Source of the DNA: a virus | IMG/VR virus record: IMGVR_UViG_3300005294_000850 | Span: 1-37,989 of that record | Direction: 5' to 3' (one strand) | DNA length: 37,989 nt | Shown: one piece after another, positions 28,516 through 37,047 of the stretch | Layout of the letters: each line of letters opens with the position of its first letter | Position numbering within the stretch: the stretch's first letter is position 1 | Notes under the pieces: generated by a model | What the model was told of the DNA's origin: nothing | Database searches by the model: none | What the model saw: the letters and a program-made list of their open reading frames with translations, nothing else | Translations under genes and position numbers: made by a program

Positions 28516-28914
28516 ATGGCGCCTTACGCCGATTACACGTATTACACCGGCACGTATCTTGGCACTGCGATTGCATCGGCTGATTTTGCTGCATTGGCAT
28601 TACGGGCATCAGCAGTAATTGATAGGATCACATTTCAACGTGCCGCGGTTGATTTTGCGGCAAATACAAACGTAACAGCAATCAAAAATGCTATGTGCGC
28701 GGTCGCTGAAGAATTGCAACGTCAGGATCGTGCCGGTGGATTGGATGCAATAACCAGCGAAAGCCAAGGCCGATACTCAGTATCCTATGCGGTGAATTCC
28801 GAACGGTCAAAAACCAATCTTCAGAAACAGCAGGACGCCGCACGTTTATACCTCGATGGTACATTCCTGATGTTCGCTGGTTTTGTTGATGGAGAATACA
28901 GCAGTGATTCCTAA
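28516..28914 (+). CDS. Head-tail connector (adaptor) protein
   Basis: A 132-residue, mostly helical protein. It starts with a YADYTYYTGTYLGTAI segment and contains FAALALRASAVIDRITFQRA and AIKNAMCAVAEELQRQD. This is the pattern of gp6/gp15-like adaptors that bind beneath the portal. Its position agrees. A perfect 13-bp palindrome copy at 28772-28784 encodes RYSVSY. Confidence 0.8.
   Translation: MAPYADYTYYTGTYLGTAIASADFAALALRASAVIDRITFQRAAVDFAANTNVTAIKNAMCAVAEELQRQDRAGGLDAITSESQGRYSVSYAVNSERSKTNLQKQQDAARLYLDGTFLMFAGFVDGEYSSDS
28772..28784. repeat. Dispersed palindrome, perfect 13-bp copy in the connector gene
   Basis: GATACT-C-AGTATC, perfect, encoding RYSVS in the head-tail connector gene. 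It is identical to the copy at 2511-2523 in an unrelated early gene, which argues for selection on the DNA rather than on the protein. Confidence 0.9.
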
Positions 28915-29311
28915 CTGTGACATTACCATTTACAACAAATATATTGATAACCGCGTTGAGAAATGGCAACGGTCTGAAATCTTAGAAGTTGGTTGGGAAT
29001 TGACCGATGCGGTTAGTGCACTGCGTTGGAACCTAGCGGCAAACATAGCTGTAATTTTTATACCTTTTGACCGCAAATTAACCGGTTACGTTAGTCCTAA
29101 AACTTGGCAAGCACTTGCGGATAAATCAGATCGTTGGACATTACAACAAGGCGATGTGATTGTGAAAGGCATTGTTACTGATGAGATTGACAGTGATTTC
29201 ACAATCACTGACCTTCGAGCGGCAAACGATAATGTGGTTGTAATTGCAAGTGTAGACGCAATGGACTACGGTTCACCGGCGGTGCAGCATTTTGAAGTAG
29301 GTTGCAAATGA
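28904..29311 (+). CDS. Head-closure/minor capsid protein
   Basis: About 135 residues from a GTG at 28904, chosen because TGGAGAA lies just upstream; it overlaps the connector gene by 11 nt. An ATG at 28889 is an alternative. The sequence CDITIYNKYIDNRVEKWQRSEI resembles phage minor capsid proteins placed between adaptor and neck proteins. The fold is probably beta-barrel (AVIFIPFDRKLTGYVSPKTW, WTLQQGDVIVKGIVTDEI). Identity rests on gene order and this segment. Confidence 0.7.
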   Translation: MIPNCDITIYNKYIDNRVEKWQRSEILEVGWELTDAVSALRWNLAANIAVIFIPFDRKLTGYVSPKTWQALADKSDRWTLQQGDVIVKGIVTDEIDSDFTITDLRAANDNVVVIASVDAMDYGSPAVQHFEVGCK

Positions 29312-29724
29312 TCAATCAGCCGCGGGATGTGACTGTACGTAAATCTGGCAACAAAGCGGAATTGGCCTGGAATATCCGGCTATCTTCTAAGTGGTCAGAA
29401 CGCTATGGAGCTGCGCAAGTGTTTGTTGACAATGAAGTATTGTTACAGAGTGAACCTTACACTCCCCGTCTTACGGGAACGCTTGTTCGCTCTGGCATTC
29501 TTGGCACGGATATTGGTTCTGGAAAAGTGCAATGGATTGCACCGTATGCACGTTATCAATACTATGGCAAGGTCATGGCCGGTAAGCCAAGAAAGCCAAC
29601 AAGCAAAAACCTTGTCTATCATGGCGGTGGTAAACGTGGTGCGTTCTGGTTCGAGCGCATGAAAGAAGTATCCGGTAAAACCATTATCGATGGTGCAAAG
29701 AAAATCGCAGGTGGCAAAAAATGA
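29308..29724 (+). CDS. Minor capsid/neck protein (Minor_capsid_2-like)
   Basis: About 138 residues from the ATG at 29308 overlapping the preceding stop. DNEVLLQSEPYTPRLTGTLVRSGIL followed by IAPYARYQYYGKVM is the signature of phage minor capsid 2/HK97 gp10-like proteins, which complete the neck between head and tail. The C-terminus is basic (KTIIDGAKKIAGGKK). It overlaps the next gene by 4 nt. Confidence 0.82.
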   Translation: MINQPRDVTVRKSGNKAELAWNIRLSSKWSERYGAAQVFVDNEVLLQSEPYTPRLTGTLVRSGILGTDIGSGKVQWIAPYARYQYYGKVMAGKPRKPTSKNLVYHGGGKRGAFWFERMKEVSGKTIIDGAKKIAGGKK

Positions 29725-30146
29725 GTGTTCTATCAGCAATACGGACATTCATACTCACTTACAGTGGTCTCAACGATGACGCTGGAATGCTCATCGATGT
29801 TCTTGGCAAAACTCCCACGCAGTATGCTCTTGTGCCATTGCCAGGTACGAAACTTCTGGAAACATATCTTGACAATAGCTCGCTCCGTCAGTATCCGTTT
29901 GCATTGCAAAGTATGGAAAGCACCGCGGATGATGTTACACGACTAGCCAACGTTGAATTTTACGAAGCGTTCACTGAGTGGCTTGAAAATCAAAACACTG
30001 CTGGCACCTTGCCAACTCTCGGTAGTGGCAAAACCGCTGAGACTATCGAGTCTCTTGGTCAACCTATATTATTTGAATTCGGTGAGAGTGGCACTGGGAT
30101 TTATCAACTCCAGTGCCGTCTCACATATCAGCAAAATGCTCCGTAG
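29721..30146 (+). CDS. Tail terminator/completion protein
   Basis: A 141-residue protein beginning with SVLSAIRTFILTYSGLNDDA. A beta core follows (YALVPLPGTKLLETYLDNSS, RQYPFALQSMES), then helices (ANVEFYEAFTEWLENQN) and GIYQLQCRLTYQQNAP at the end. The order and small alpha/beta layout match tail terminator proteins, which cap the tail tube and join it to the neck. It is located just before the tail tube gene. Confidence 0.75.
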   Translation: MSVLSAIRTFILTYSGLNDDAGMLIDVLGKTPTQYALVPLPGTKLLETYLDNSSLRQYPFALQSMESTADDVTRLANVEFYEAFTEWLENQNTAGTLPTLGSGKTAETIESLGQPILFEFGESGTGIYQLQCRLTYQQNAP

Positions 30147-30158
30147 GAGAAAAACACA

Positions 30159-30647
30159 ATGGCAAAAGTAAAACGATCACAATTCTGGACATTTATCAAC
30201 ACAACCCCGGCATCATCTGCAACCTATGTCAAACTTGGGCCCGGTGTGACCACAGGGCTTGTGAACTACAACCCCGAAGTTTCGACTGAAACATATATCC
30301 ATGAGGATATAGCAACAATCTCAGTTGAGAAATACGCACCCACCATGCCGATTGAAGCGACGTGTATAAACACGGATGCGATCTTTGAATTTATTGATGG
30401 GCTGCGCCGCACAGCTACAGGCCCAGCCACTCTATCAGATGCTGAGACAGATATTCTTTTGGTTTATGGTTACGAAACGGCCGTAAGCACGGATCAATAT
30501 CCCGCCCAAAAACAGCCGGTATCAGTCCAGATTGATAGTTTTGGTGGCGAAGGTGGTGTAGCGAATAAGATCAATTTCACCCTGAACTTTAGAGGTGCGC
30601 CCACGCCTGGTTTGTATGACGTTTCAGCAAATAGCTTTACCCCGTAA
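30159..30647 (+). CDS. Major tail (tube) protein
   Basis: A 162-residue protein with AGGAG upstream. Its features are a beta-rich body (YVKLGPGVTTGLVNYNPEVS, VEKYAPTMPIEATCINTDAI), the PAQKQPVSVQIDSFGGEGG segment and a closing NFTLNFRGAPTPG. These fit major tail proteins, which stack as hexamers to make the tube. It is followed at once by a strong terminator, as is usual for this highly expressed gene. Confidence 0.85.
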   Translation: MAKVKRSQFWTFINTTPASSATYVKLGPGVTTGLVNYNPEVSTETYIHEDIATISVEKYAPTMPIEATCINTDAIFEFIDGLRRTATGPATLSDAETDILLVYGYETAVSTDQYPAQKQPVSVQIDSFGGEGGVANKINFTLNFRGAPTPGLYDVSANSFTP

Positions 30648-30649
30648 CG

Positions 30650-30679
30650 AAAAGCCCACTCGCACGGGTGGGCTTTTTT
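30650..30679 (+). terminator. Intrinsic terminator after the tail tube gene
   Basis: AAAAGCCCAC and GTGGGCTTTT form a 10-bp stem around an 8-nt loop, followed by further T. It begins 2 nt after the tail tube stop and probably reduces transcription of the following tail genes relative to the tube protein. Confidence 0.9.
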
Positions 30680-30694
30680 GAAAGGATATAAATT

Positions 30695-30913
30695 ATGGAA
30701 GGTTTAACCGAAGGTCGCATGGTTCACTTTGTTGCTAGGGATGGCATGCACCGCTCCGCCGTAATCACGCATGTTTGGAATAAAGAAACCGGAATGATAA
30801 ACCTGTTTGTTTTTCCAGATGGCTCTCATTCGATAGAAAGCACGACTCCCACATCTATTTCATTTGATGCAACAGGTGCTGTCAATACCTGGCATTGGAT
30901 TGAAAAGGCATGA
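30695..30913 (+). CDS. Small conserved phage protein
   Basis: A 72-residue protein starting MEGLTEGRMVHFV and ending TWHWIEKA. EGRMVHFV ... MHRSAVITHVWNKETGMINL ... GAVNTWHW is a pattern I associate with a small phage protein of unknown role, often placed among structural genes. It is preceded by AAAGGA and overlaps the next gene by 4 nt. Its position between tube and chaperone genes is not functionally informative. Confidence 0.65.
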   Translation: MEGLTEGRMVHFVARDGMHRSAVITHVWNKETGMINLFVFPDGSHSIESTTPTSISFDATGAVNTWHWIEKA

Positions 30914-31341
30914 TCGATTCATTGCAGATCAATACTGGTGAAAAGCGAATCCCTATCGTGCGTGATGGTGAAAGCGTGGGCGAAATTGTTTTCAATCCGT
31001 CGGATGTGGTTTGGGTTGAAAGGTTTTACAAAATAGTCTCTGAGTTTCAAATCACGCTCACAGACTACCAGACCCGTTATAAGGCTCTTGAAAAAGACAA
31101 AGACGGTAAGCCTGTACAAGTGGATGTATCTTTAGCATTGCTGCATGATGCTTGTACCTATGTCAGAGAGAAAATTGATTATGTGTTCGGCTCGGGAACA
31201 TCACAACTTGTTTTTGGTGACGCAATGGTGATCGAAGTGTTCCCCCAATTCTTTGATGGCATTACGCCGCATATAAAAACCGTGCGTGCCGAAAAAATTG
31301 AGAAGTACACAGGCAAGCAACGCAAGAGAGTTTTGAAATAA
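30910..31341 (+). CDS. Tail assembly chaperone (upstream partner)
   Basis: A 143-residue protein with no strong motif, but size, place (after the tube, before a Gp15-like gene and the tape measure) and pattern (KRIPIVRDGESVGEIVFNPS, then a helical VERFYKIVSEFQITLTDYQT and YVREKIDYVFGSGTSQLVFGD) fit the first of the two tail assembly chaperones. In many phages the two are linked by a frameshift. Here the downstream gene is in the -1 frame, but that frame has a TGA at 31299, so a shift at the A6 run (31292-31297) would stop at once. Confidence 0.75.
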   Translation: MIDSLQINTGEKRIPIVRDGESVGEIVFNPSDVVWVERFYKIVSEFQITLTDYQTRYKALEKDKDGKPVQVDVSLALLHDACTYVREKIDYVFGSGTSQLVFGDAMVIEVFPQFFDGITPHIKTVRAEKIEKYTGKQRKRVLK

Positions 31342-31934
31342 ACATCCTCACCGAATCTCCACCTGATAGCGTTGAGATAAACCATACTGAGTATAAGGTT
31401 GTCTCCGATTTTAGAACTTGCTTGCGAATCATTTTAGCCTTTGAAGATGAAGAATTAACTCCGCAAGAAAAGCAAGTAATTTTACTCAGTATGTTGTATC
31501 CCATTATTCCTCCTGATGCTCAAGAGGCAATCAAGAAAGCAAATTTATTCTTGAGTGGTGGCAGGATCAATGAAGAAGATGAATCAGAACCCATGCGTCT
31601 GTACTCGTTTAGCAAGGACGCAAATTTTATTTATGCGGCGTTCAAACAAACACATGGAGTTGATTTGCAAACCGCTAAGTTGCATTGGTGGCAATTTCTG
31701 GCTCTGTTTATGGATCTAGGTCAGGACACGACCTTTTGCCAACTCGTAGGACTTCGCAAGCGGTTGCGTACAGGCAAAGCCACGAAAGAAGAACGCGCCG
31801 CCGCGCGTGAAATGGGAGAAATGATAGATCTCCCCGAATTAGATAACCGCACATTTGAAGAAAAGGAAATGGCGTTGGAATTCGAGCGCAAAGTTGAAGA
31901 GGCGCGTCTAAAAAGGTTAAGCAATAATGTCTGA
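31338..31934 (+). CDS. Gp15-like tail assembly chaperone, apparent ATA start
   Basis: About 198 residues if it starts at 31338. The conserved Gp15 opening (NILTESPPDSVEI, then EYKVVSDFRTCLRIILAFED) is in frame from 31341, and the only codon in the normal place is ATA at 31338, overlapping the previous TAA as ATAA. AAGAGAG lies 7 nt upstream. A TTG at 31422 would remove 28 conserved residues and has no ribosome site. An ATG-to-ATA change would also convert a TGA stop into TAA, which fits a single substitution. The C-terminal part (KLHWWQFLALFMDLGQDTTF, then REMGEMIDLPE) is typical Gp15. It overlaps the tape measure by 8 nt. Confidence 0.75.
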   Translation: MNILTESPPDSVEINHTEYKVVSDFRTCLRIILAFEDEELTPQEKQVILLSMLYPIIPPDAQEAIKKANLFLSGGRINEEDESEPMRLYSFSKDANFIYAAFKQTHGVDLQTAKLHWWQFLALFMDLGQDTTFCQLVGLRKRLRTGKATKEERAAAREMGEMIDLPELDNRTFEEKEMALEFERKVEEARLKRLSNNV

Positions 31935-33510
31935 CGGCTCCGTAGTTATTGACACAAAGATCGATCAGTCTGGCTTCAACGCTGGCATGAAGAAATTGCA
32001 AGCATCTGCCGCTGGTGCGCTGAATACTATTTTGTTTCAAGTTGTAAGGATTGGCAGTGGTATTCGTGGCGTATTAGAGGGTGTTGTTTCATCGGGTGTG
32101 GCAGTACTTAAGAAACTAATTGTAGGTACGTTTTTAGTTTTCGCTTTATCAATTGCGAAAATCTTTGGAGCTATTCGTGATTCAATGAGTGATGTACTCA
32201 AGCTGCGTGGTGCTGATACTGTCAAACAAGTGGATGAAATCAAGAACAGCTTTGAAGAACTCAAGGCCGCGGTTGCAAATGCCTTTTTGCCATTGATCAT
32301 TGCGGCGATCCCGTATATAAAGATGGCCTTATCCTGGCTAATTGAATTATTCAATCGCGCATCTATGATCACCGCGGCATTTCTGGGTCAGAAAGAAGCT
32401 CTGCAAATTATTCAAGGTTCCGCGCAAAAGATAGCGGATGCCAATAAAAAGACCGAGAAAGCTGCCAAGGGGCAACTTGCGGCATTCGATCAAATCAATG
32501 TGCTACAAAAACAGGAGTCCGGAACCAAGACCGAAAATTTACCCAAAGTTGCAGCAGAGTTAGTGCCCATTACTGATGAAATCATAGGAAAAGTTCAAAC
32601 AATCAAAGAAGAAATTTCTACCTGGTGGGGAGATGTTGTGAAAGGATTTCAATTTACTTGGGAATTTATCAAACAGTGGCTTGAAGATGCAAAAACAGGA
32701 TTTAAGTTTTTAGGAATGTTCTTTGCTGAAATTTGGGATAAAGTGGTTGTTGCTCTTTGGAATAATTTTATAGATACATGGGCACTTATCTTTGAAAATA
32801 CTAAAGAGACGATTGAAAGAATCAAGGAAAGAGTCATACAAATTTTCACAGGACTAAAGGATTTCGTTCATGGCATTTTTACAGGTGATTGGGCTCTCGC
32901 TTGGGAGGGCTTGAAAAACATTGTTGCCGGTGTGTTCGGTGCAGTGTGGGAATTGTTCAATGGCATGCTGATAAATATGTCTATTGCTCTCGCTGGAAAT
33001 ATAAACACCCTGAAAATACTGTGGGGTGCACTACAGCCCATTTTCGGCGATACGTTAGATTGGGTTCAAAGCAAATTTGTTTCCGTGTTCACTGGCATAC
33101 AAACATTTGTACAAGATGTAATCAATAATATTTTGGGTTTCATAAACTTGCTAATTGGATCTATCATGTCGGCTATGGAACTTGTATCAGGGCTGAACGT
33201 TTCTCCTGGTGCAATTGGCGGAGGCACTGTCACTGCACCTTCAACTCGTGTTCCCCGATTAGCCACAGGTGCAGTCATTCCACCGAACGCCTCATTTGCC
33301 GCAATACTTGGGGACCAACGAAGCGGACGCAATTTAGAAGCACCCGAGGGACTTATCAGGCAGATCATTCGAGAGGAGTTAGGTAATGCAGGAGGGCAAG
33401 AAATCAATGTACCTGTTACTCTCACCCTCGATGGCGAGGTACTCTATAAGAGCAATAAACGTGTATCCATGCGACATGGCAAGAATTTAATTTCGAGTGG
33501 TAACACATGA
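31927..33510 (+). CDS. Tail tape measure protein
   Basis: A 527-residue protein. The start (VVIDTKIDQSGFNAGMKKLQ) is the characteristic tape measure opening. Hydrophobic segments follow (VGTFLVFALSIAKIFGAIRD, FLPLIIAAIPYIKMALSWLI), then long amphipathic helices with regularly spaced Trp and Phe (TWWGDVVKGFQFTWEFIKQW, FVHGIFTGDWALAWEGLKNI). The C-terminus has a GG-rich stretch and FAAILGDQRSGRNLEAPEGL, common in tape measures. The length sets tail length, so the tail should be short for a siphophage. No lysozyme or peptidase domain is visible. Confidence 0.9.
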   Translation: MSDGSVVIDTKIDQSGFNAGMKKLQASAAGALNTILFQVVRIGSGIRGVLEGVVSSGVAVLKKLIVGTFLVFALSIAKIFGAIRDSMSDVLKLRGADTVKQVDEIKNSFEELKAAVANAFLPLIIAAIPYIKMALSWLIELFNRASMITAAFLGQKEALQIIQGSAQKIADANKKTEKAAKGQLAAFDQINVLQKQESGTKTENLPKVAAELVPITDEIIGKVQTIKEEISTWWGDVVKGFQFTWEFIKQWLEDAKTGFKFLGMFFAEIWDKVVVALWNNFIDTWALIFENTKETIERIKERVIQIFTGLKDFVHGIFTGDWALAWEGLKNIVAGVFGAVWELFNGMLINMSIALAGNINTLKILWGALQPIFGDTLDWVQSKFVSVFTGIQTFVQDVINNILGFINLLIGSIMSAMELVSGLNVSPGAIGGGTVTAPSTRVPRLATGAVIPPNASFAAILGDQRSGRNLEAPEGLIRQIIREELGNAGGQEINVPVTLTLDGEVLYKSNKRVSMRHGKNLISSGNT

Positions 33511-33887
33511 GCATCGTAATTGATTCTACTACCTATAATATCCCCTTCAAGGTTGTAAACCGCAAGGCTGACTTGCTCTTTAAGGATGGTGCGGGACGTA
33601 CAGAGGATGGCGTTTTACATGCTGAAATTCTTGGCGTGTACTATAACTATGATTTGGAAATGGGCATGAGTGCCAATAATGTTTCAGACTACGCCGCGTT
33701 GTGGGTGAAACTTACCGAACCTGTGAACTTACACGAAATTACCCTTCCCGATGAATCAGGTACGCTCACTTTCGATTGTTATTTTGCTAATATCAAAGAT
33801 ACTGTTATCAAGCAAGGAGCTACAAATTATTTTCGTAATCTGACATTTTCGGTAATTGCTATCTTCCCCGCGAGAACACCTGCATGA
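33507..33887 (+). CDS. Tail protein, distal-tail-like (probable)
   Basis: A 126-residue, beta-rich protein (STTYNIPFKVVNRKADLLFK, RTEDGVLHAEILGVYYNYDL, TLTFDCYFANIKDTVIKQGA). It follows the tape measure and overlaps its neighbours by 4 nt on each side. The position is that of a distal tail protein, and the N-terminal beta pattern is compatible, but the protein is shorter than most Dit proteins. Confidence 0.6.
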   Translation: MSIVIDSTTYNIPFKVVNRKADLLFKDGAGRTEDGVLHAEILGVYYNYDLEMGMSANNVSDYAALWVKLTEPVNLHEITLPDESGTLTFDCYFANIKDTVIKQGATNYFRNLTFSVIAIFPARTPA

Positions 33888-35626
33888 GTACACATCCGAT
33901 TGTTATATTTGGTCGCAGTGCAATTACTATCAAAGATGATATTACGAGCATTATAGCAATTGACCAACAGCCATTTGTAAATCTAAACGATCTGGCCTCT
34001 GGCATCTATGTTGATAAACCTTACGCAACTTATGAGCCTGATTATTGGTTGTTGGATGGTAATTTCAAATTTGCACCAAGTGCCAATGCTCACCCTGGAT
34101 ACATCAGCCTAGAGCAAGCTCCCTCTACGTCTACATTTGTAATTACTCCGGTGCTCACGATCACATTCAATTCGGTGCATTCCACTACCGGTGGTTTGAC
34201 ACTGCATTTTTCAACATTAGCGGATGAGTATGCCGATAATATTAGCATTCTATATTACGATTCTGTTGGTGCTCTTATTCGTAATGATACTTATACTCCC
34301 ACAGGGAAAGATTTCTCCACAAATCAAGCCGTCTCTAATTTCAAGCAAATAAAAATCGGTTTTACATCCATGCACAAAGCCTATCGTTATGCACGTCTAC
34401 TCAGTATCGATTTTGATTCGGCGGTGACGTTCTCCGGTGCAAATATCAAAGCGGCGCGACTGATTGAAGATATAAACCCGTTATCTATTGAACTCACTGT
34501 AAACACATTAGATCTAACTTTATTTTCAAGTGCAGGTGCATTCAGCATTACCAACCCCACTGGCATTTATGCAAATTTACAATATAAAGAACCACTAGAT
34601 GTTTACGAATCAATCGACGGTTTGTTAGTTTATCTGGGCCGGTTCTACCTGGACGAATGGAACAGCGAATCGGAAAACCTTGCAGCGTTTCGCGCGTCGG
34701 ATGGAGTAGGATTGTTAGAACGTGGCACATATATCGGTGGGTTATTTCAAGCTCCAACTATTTCAGTAGGAGATTTGGTATCTGCCATTATGAGCGCGGC
34801 AGATGTTGATTACGTAATAGATGCTTCTCTCACTACTCCCAAAGTTGATGGACTGATTGAATTATATTCAAATTGCCGTGATGCTTTGCAACAGGTTTGT
34901 TTCTATGTTGGTGCGTATGTGACGTGTGCAAGGTCAAAAGTTATAAACATCCTTCCCCTTCCCGTTCCCCCTGGTGCAACTGGAAACGATCACGCACTTA
35001 CATCTGCTCAAAAGGGTATTGCGTCTCCATTGACGCTCAAACCACTTGTAACGGGAGTGGAAATCCACCAGTGGGCATACGACTCAGATAACGCTCCCAC
35101 GGGTGAGATTTTATACTCTGCGACATTGGGAACTGGCAATCATACAGCAATTCTGGGCAAAGGCGCAAAACTCGCGGCAGGGTTAACCTTGGGCGGTACT
35201 GCAACTTATTCAATTACAGTCAACCGCTATCTCTATGCAACTATCAATGTTACTGTGGCGGGGACGGTAATACTTAGCCAGAACGAAGGATTAACCATTA
35301 CAGAAACCTATGTAGGTGAATACAATCCCTCGGTGCCCGCGGGGTCACAGGAGAACGTTGTCATTATTGACAAAGCCACTTTGATGACTACTGCCAGTGT
35401 TACCGACACAATAGCCACTGTGACAATTGCTGAACGTGTTTATGATTATTACCAACAGCGATATTTGCAAAAGACAAAGCTCTTTGCCTCGTTGATGGTG
35501 GTAGGTAATTCGGTACTTGTCAATGTGCAATCTAATAAACAGCTTAGTGGCATTGTGGAAAAAATGACTACCGATCTCTCCGGTGGGTTTGTGTCCGATG
35601 TTGAAATCGTTGGAGTAATTGTATGA
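33884..35626 (+). CDS. Tail tip/baseplate protein
   Basis: A 580-residue protein. A beta-rich N-terminal region (about 75-200) looks like a carbohydrate-binding-type module (TITFNSVHSTTGGLTLHFST). The core (SIELTVNTLDLTLFSSAGAF, YLGRFYLDEWNSESENLAAF, RASDGVGLLERGTYIGGLF) resembles tail-associated hub proteins, and the C-terminus has ERVYDYYQQRYLQKTKLFAS. It probably forms the hub or tip below the distal tail ring. Palindrome copy at 34397-34407 encodes LLSI. Confidence 0.7.
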   Translation: MSTHPIVIFGRSAITIKDDITSIIAIDQQPFVNLNDLASGIYVDKPYATYEPDYWLLDGNFKFAPSANAHPGYISLEQAPSTSTFVITPVLTITFNSVHSTTGGLTLHFSTLADEYADNISILYYDSVGALIRNDTYTPTGKDFSTNQAVSNFKQIKIGFTSMHKAYRYARLLSIDFDSAVTFSGANIKAARLIEDINPLSIELTVNTLDLTLFSSAGAFSITNPTGIYANLQYKEPLDVYESIDGLLVYLGRFYLDEWNSESENLAAFRASDGVGLLERGTYIGGLFQAPTISVGDLVSAIMSAADVDYVIDASLTTPKVDGLIELYSNCRDALQQVCFYVGAYVTCARSKVINILPLPVPPGATGNDHALTSAQKGIASPLTLKPLVTGVEIHQWAYDSDNAPTGEILYSATLGTGNHTAILGKGAKLAAGLTLGGTATYSITVNRYLYATINVTVAGTVILSQNEGLTITETYVGEYNPSVPAGSQENVVIIDKATLMTTASVTDTIATVTIAERVYDYYQQRYLQKTKLFASLMVVGNSVLVNVQSNKQLSGIVEKMTTDLSGGFVSDVEIVGVIV

Positions 35627-36150
35627 GTTATGTCACCCCGATCACTGACCGAGCACAATCGGACATTACAAATAAAACATCTAAAGGCTATTGGAATGTT
35701 GCTGATTGGTCACGGGTCTATGGAAATTCAAGGCTTGTAAATGGACTTACGGCAATTGAACTGGGCGCATTAGTTTATTTTGACACGTTGATTATGCCAA
35801 CAATCATTACAATTCCCACAGTGGCAGAATTCAATATGTTTCTTGCCAATATTGAGCGCGTACGTGTTGCTGTATCTGGAGAATCCATTTCGGGGACAAC
35901 CACAGAAATCAAAGATGATTACATCGCGGGACCGGGACAAGATGCGCCAGATTTCAGTGATGCAAATTTATGGGAAAGTACACTGGATGCAATTTGGGAT
36001 TATTATGATGGGGCAAGTCTGAATATATGCCCAACACTTAATAATGATCTGACTATTCTCACGGGTACTCAGTATGTGGTTGTAGATTGCCTTGATTTGG
36101 CTACCTACAATGTAGATATACAGGGAACGGGAGTGTTAATTATATTATGA
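35623..36150 (+). CDS. Tail-tip associated protein
   Basis: A 175-residue protein starting SYVTPITDRAQSDITNKTSKGYWNVADWSRVYGNSRL. Such an opening is common in small tail-tip or adhesin-carrier proteins of siphophages (from memory), often with a helical linker and a beta C-terminus (NNDLTILTGTQYVVVDCLDL). It overlaps genes on both sides by 4 nt. Palindrome copy at 36065-36075 encodes GTQYV. Confidence 0.55.
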   Translation: MSYVTPITDRAQSDITNKTSKGYWNVADWSRVYGNSRLVNGLTAIELGALVYFDTLIMPTIITIPTVAEFNMFLANIERVRVAVSGESISGTTTEIKDDYIAGPGQDAPDFSDANLWESTLDAIWDYYDGASLNICPTLNNDLTILTGTQYVVVDCLDLATYNVDIQGTGVLIIL

Positions 36151-37046
36151 CTACTATTTACAACGTAAATAATGCAATTGTCAGTGCTTTTGCTTTGCCG
36201 CAAGGTTATTTAATCAATGGACTGATACAGGTCAGTGTGACATCTAATAATTTGACCGTTGCAATCAAAGGATTAGATGGCAATAATCCCAGCGCATCTA
36301 ACCCTGTTTATGTTCGGATCAATAATACTATTCGTGCAATCACCGCGGCATTGAGTGTGACCAAAAACGCCGGGACGAATTGGTGTAATTCAGGATCAGC
36401 GGAACTGGCAACCAAAGAAATAGATTATTTTGTGTACCTGATTTGGAATACTACACCTGCCACTGACATTATTGACATTGGTTTCAGTCGCATTCCATAT
36501 GCGCGGGTATATTCTGAATTTTCAGGTACATCAACAAACGAAGCGTATCTTGCACAGGGCAACGCTTCTACACCAACGTCCACGGATGATTGCGTTGTAA
36601 TTGGGCGCTTTGCGGCAACACTTTCAGCGGGAGCAGGTTATACGTGGTCGGTTCCCACTTTTACAACTGCAAACCTGATTCAACGTCCAATCTTTGAAAC
36701 CCGCTGGCTGGATTTTGCTCCTGTTCATTCACGCACAGGCACGAACTATACAAATTTACCAACGCAAAATGCAAGATCGTACAGGATAACTTATGATTTG
36801 ATGATTCTCAAAGAAACTCATTCACAAAACGCCACGCCTGGTGGCACAGGCGATCAGCAATTTACAATACCCTGGACACCACCGAATTACAATATGGGCT
36901 CCGCTCGAAATGTAACGGACTATTATGTCATGACATGTGCGGTAGCATTTTCATCTAATCTGTGCTTGCTGAAAAAATACGATGGCACAACGGACGTTAC
37001 AGCCAGCAAGCAATATGATACAACGCTGCATATCAAAATGAGATAA
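36147..37046 (+). CDS. Putative tail fibre/receptor-binding protein
   Basis: A 299-residue, Asn/Thr-rich beta protein. The N-terminus (YLINGLIQVSVTSNNLTVAI, KGLDGNNPSASNPVYVRI) is typical of phage tail-fibre knob or adhesin proteins. The rest (FEFSGTSTNEAYLAQGN-like repeats, VVIGRFAATLSAGAGYTWSV) is probably trimeric beta. As the last structural gene it is the best candidate for host recognition. It ends 1 nt before the oppositely oriented integrase, with no terminator visible between. Confidence 0.65.
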   Translation: MTTIYNVNNAIVSAFALPQGYLINGLIQVSVTSNNLTVAIKGLDGNNPSASNPVYVRINNTIRAITAALSVTKNAGTNWCNSGSAELATKEIDYFVYLIWNTTPATDIIDIGFSRIPYARVYSEFSGTSTNEAYLAQGNASTPTSTDDCVVIGRFAATLSAGAGYTWSVPTFTTANLIQRPIFETRWLDFAPVHSRTGTNYTNLPTQNARSYRITYDLMILKETHSQNATPGGTGDQQFTIPWTPPNYNMGSARNVTDYYVMTCAVAFSSNLCLLKKYDGTTDVTASKQYDTTLHIKMR

Positions 37047-37047
37047 A

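Noticed and set aside
31286-31305. Programmed -1 frameshift at the A6 run joining the two tail chaperones
   Set aside because: After a -1 shift at this run the ribosome meets TGA at 31299 immediately.
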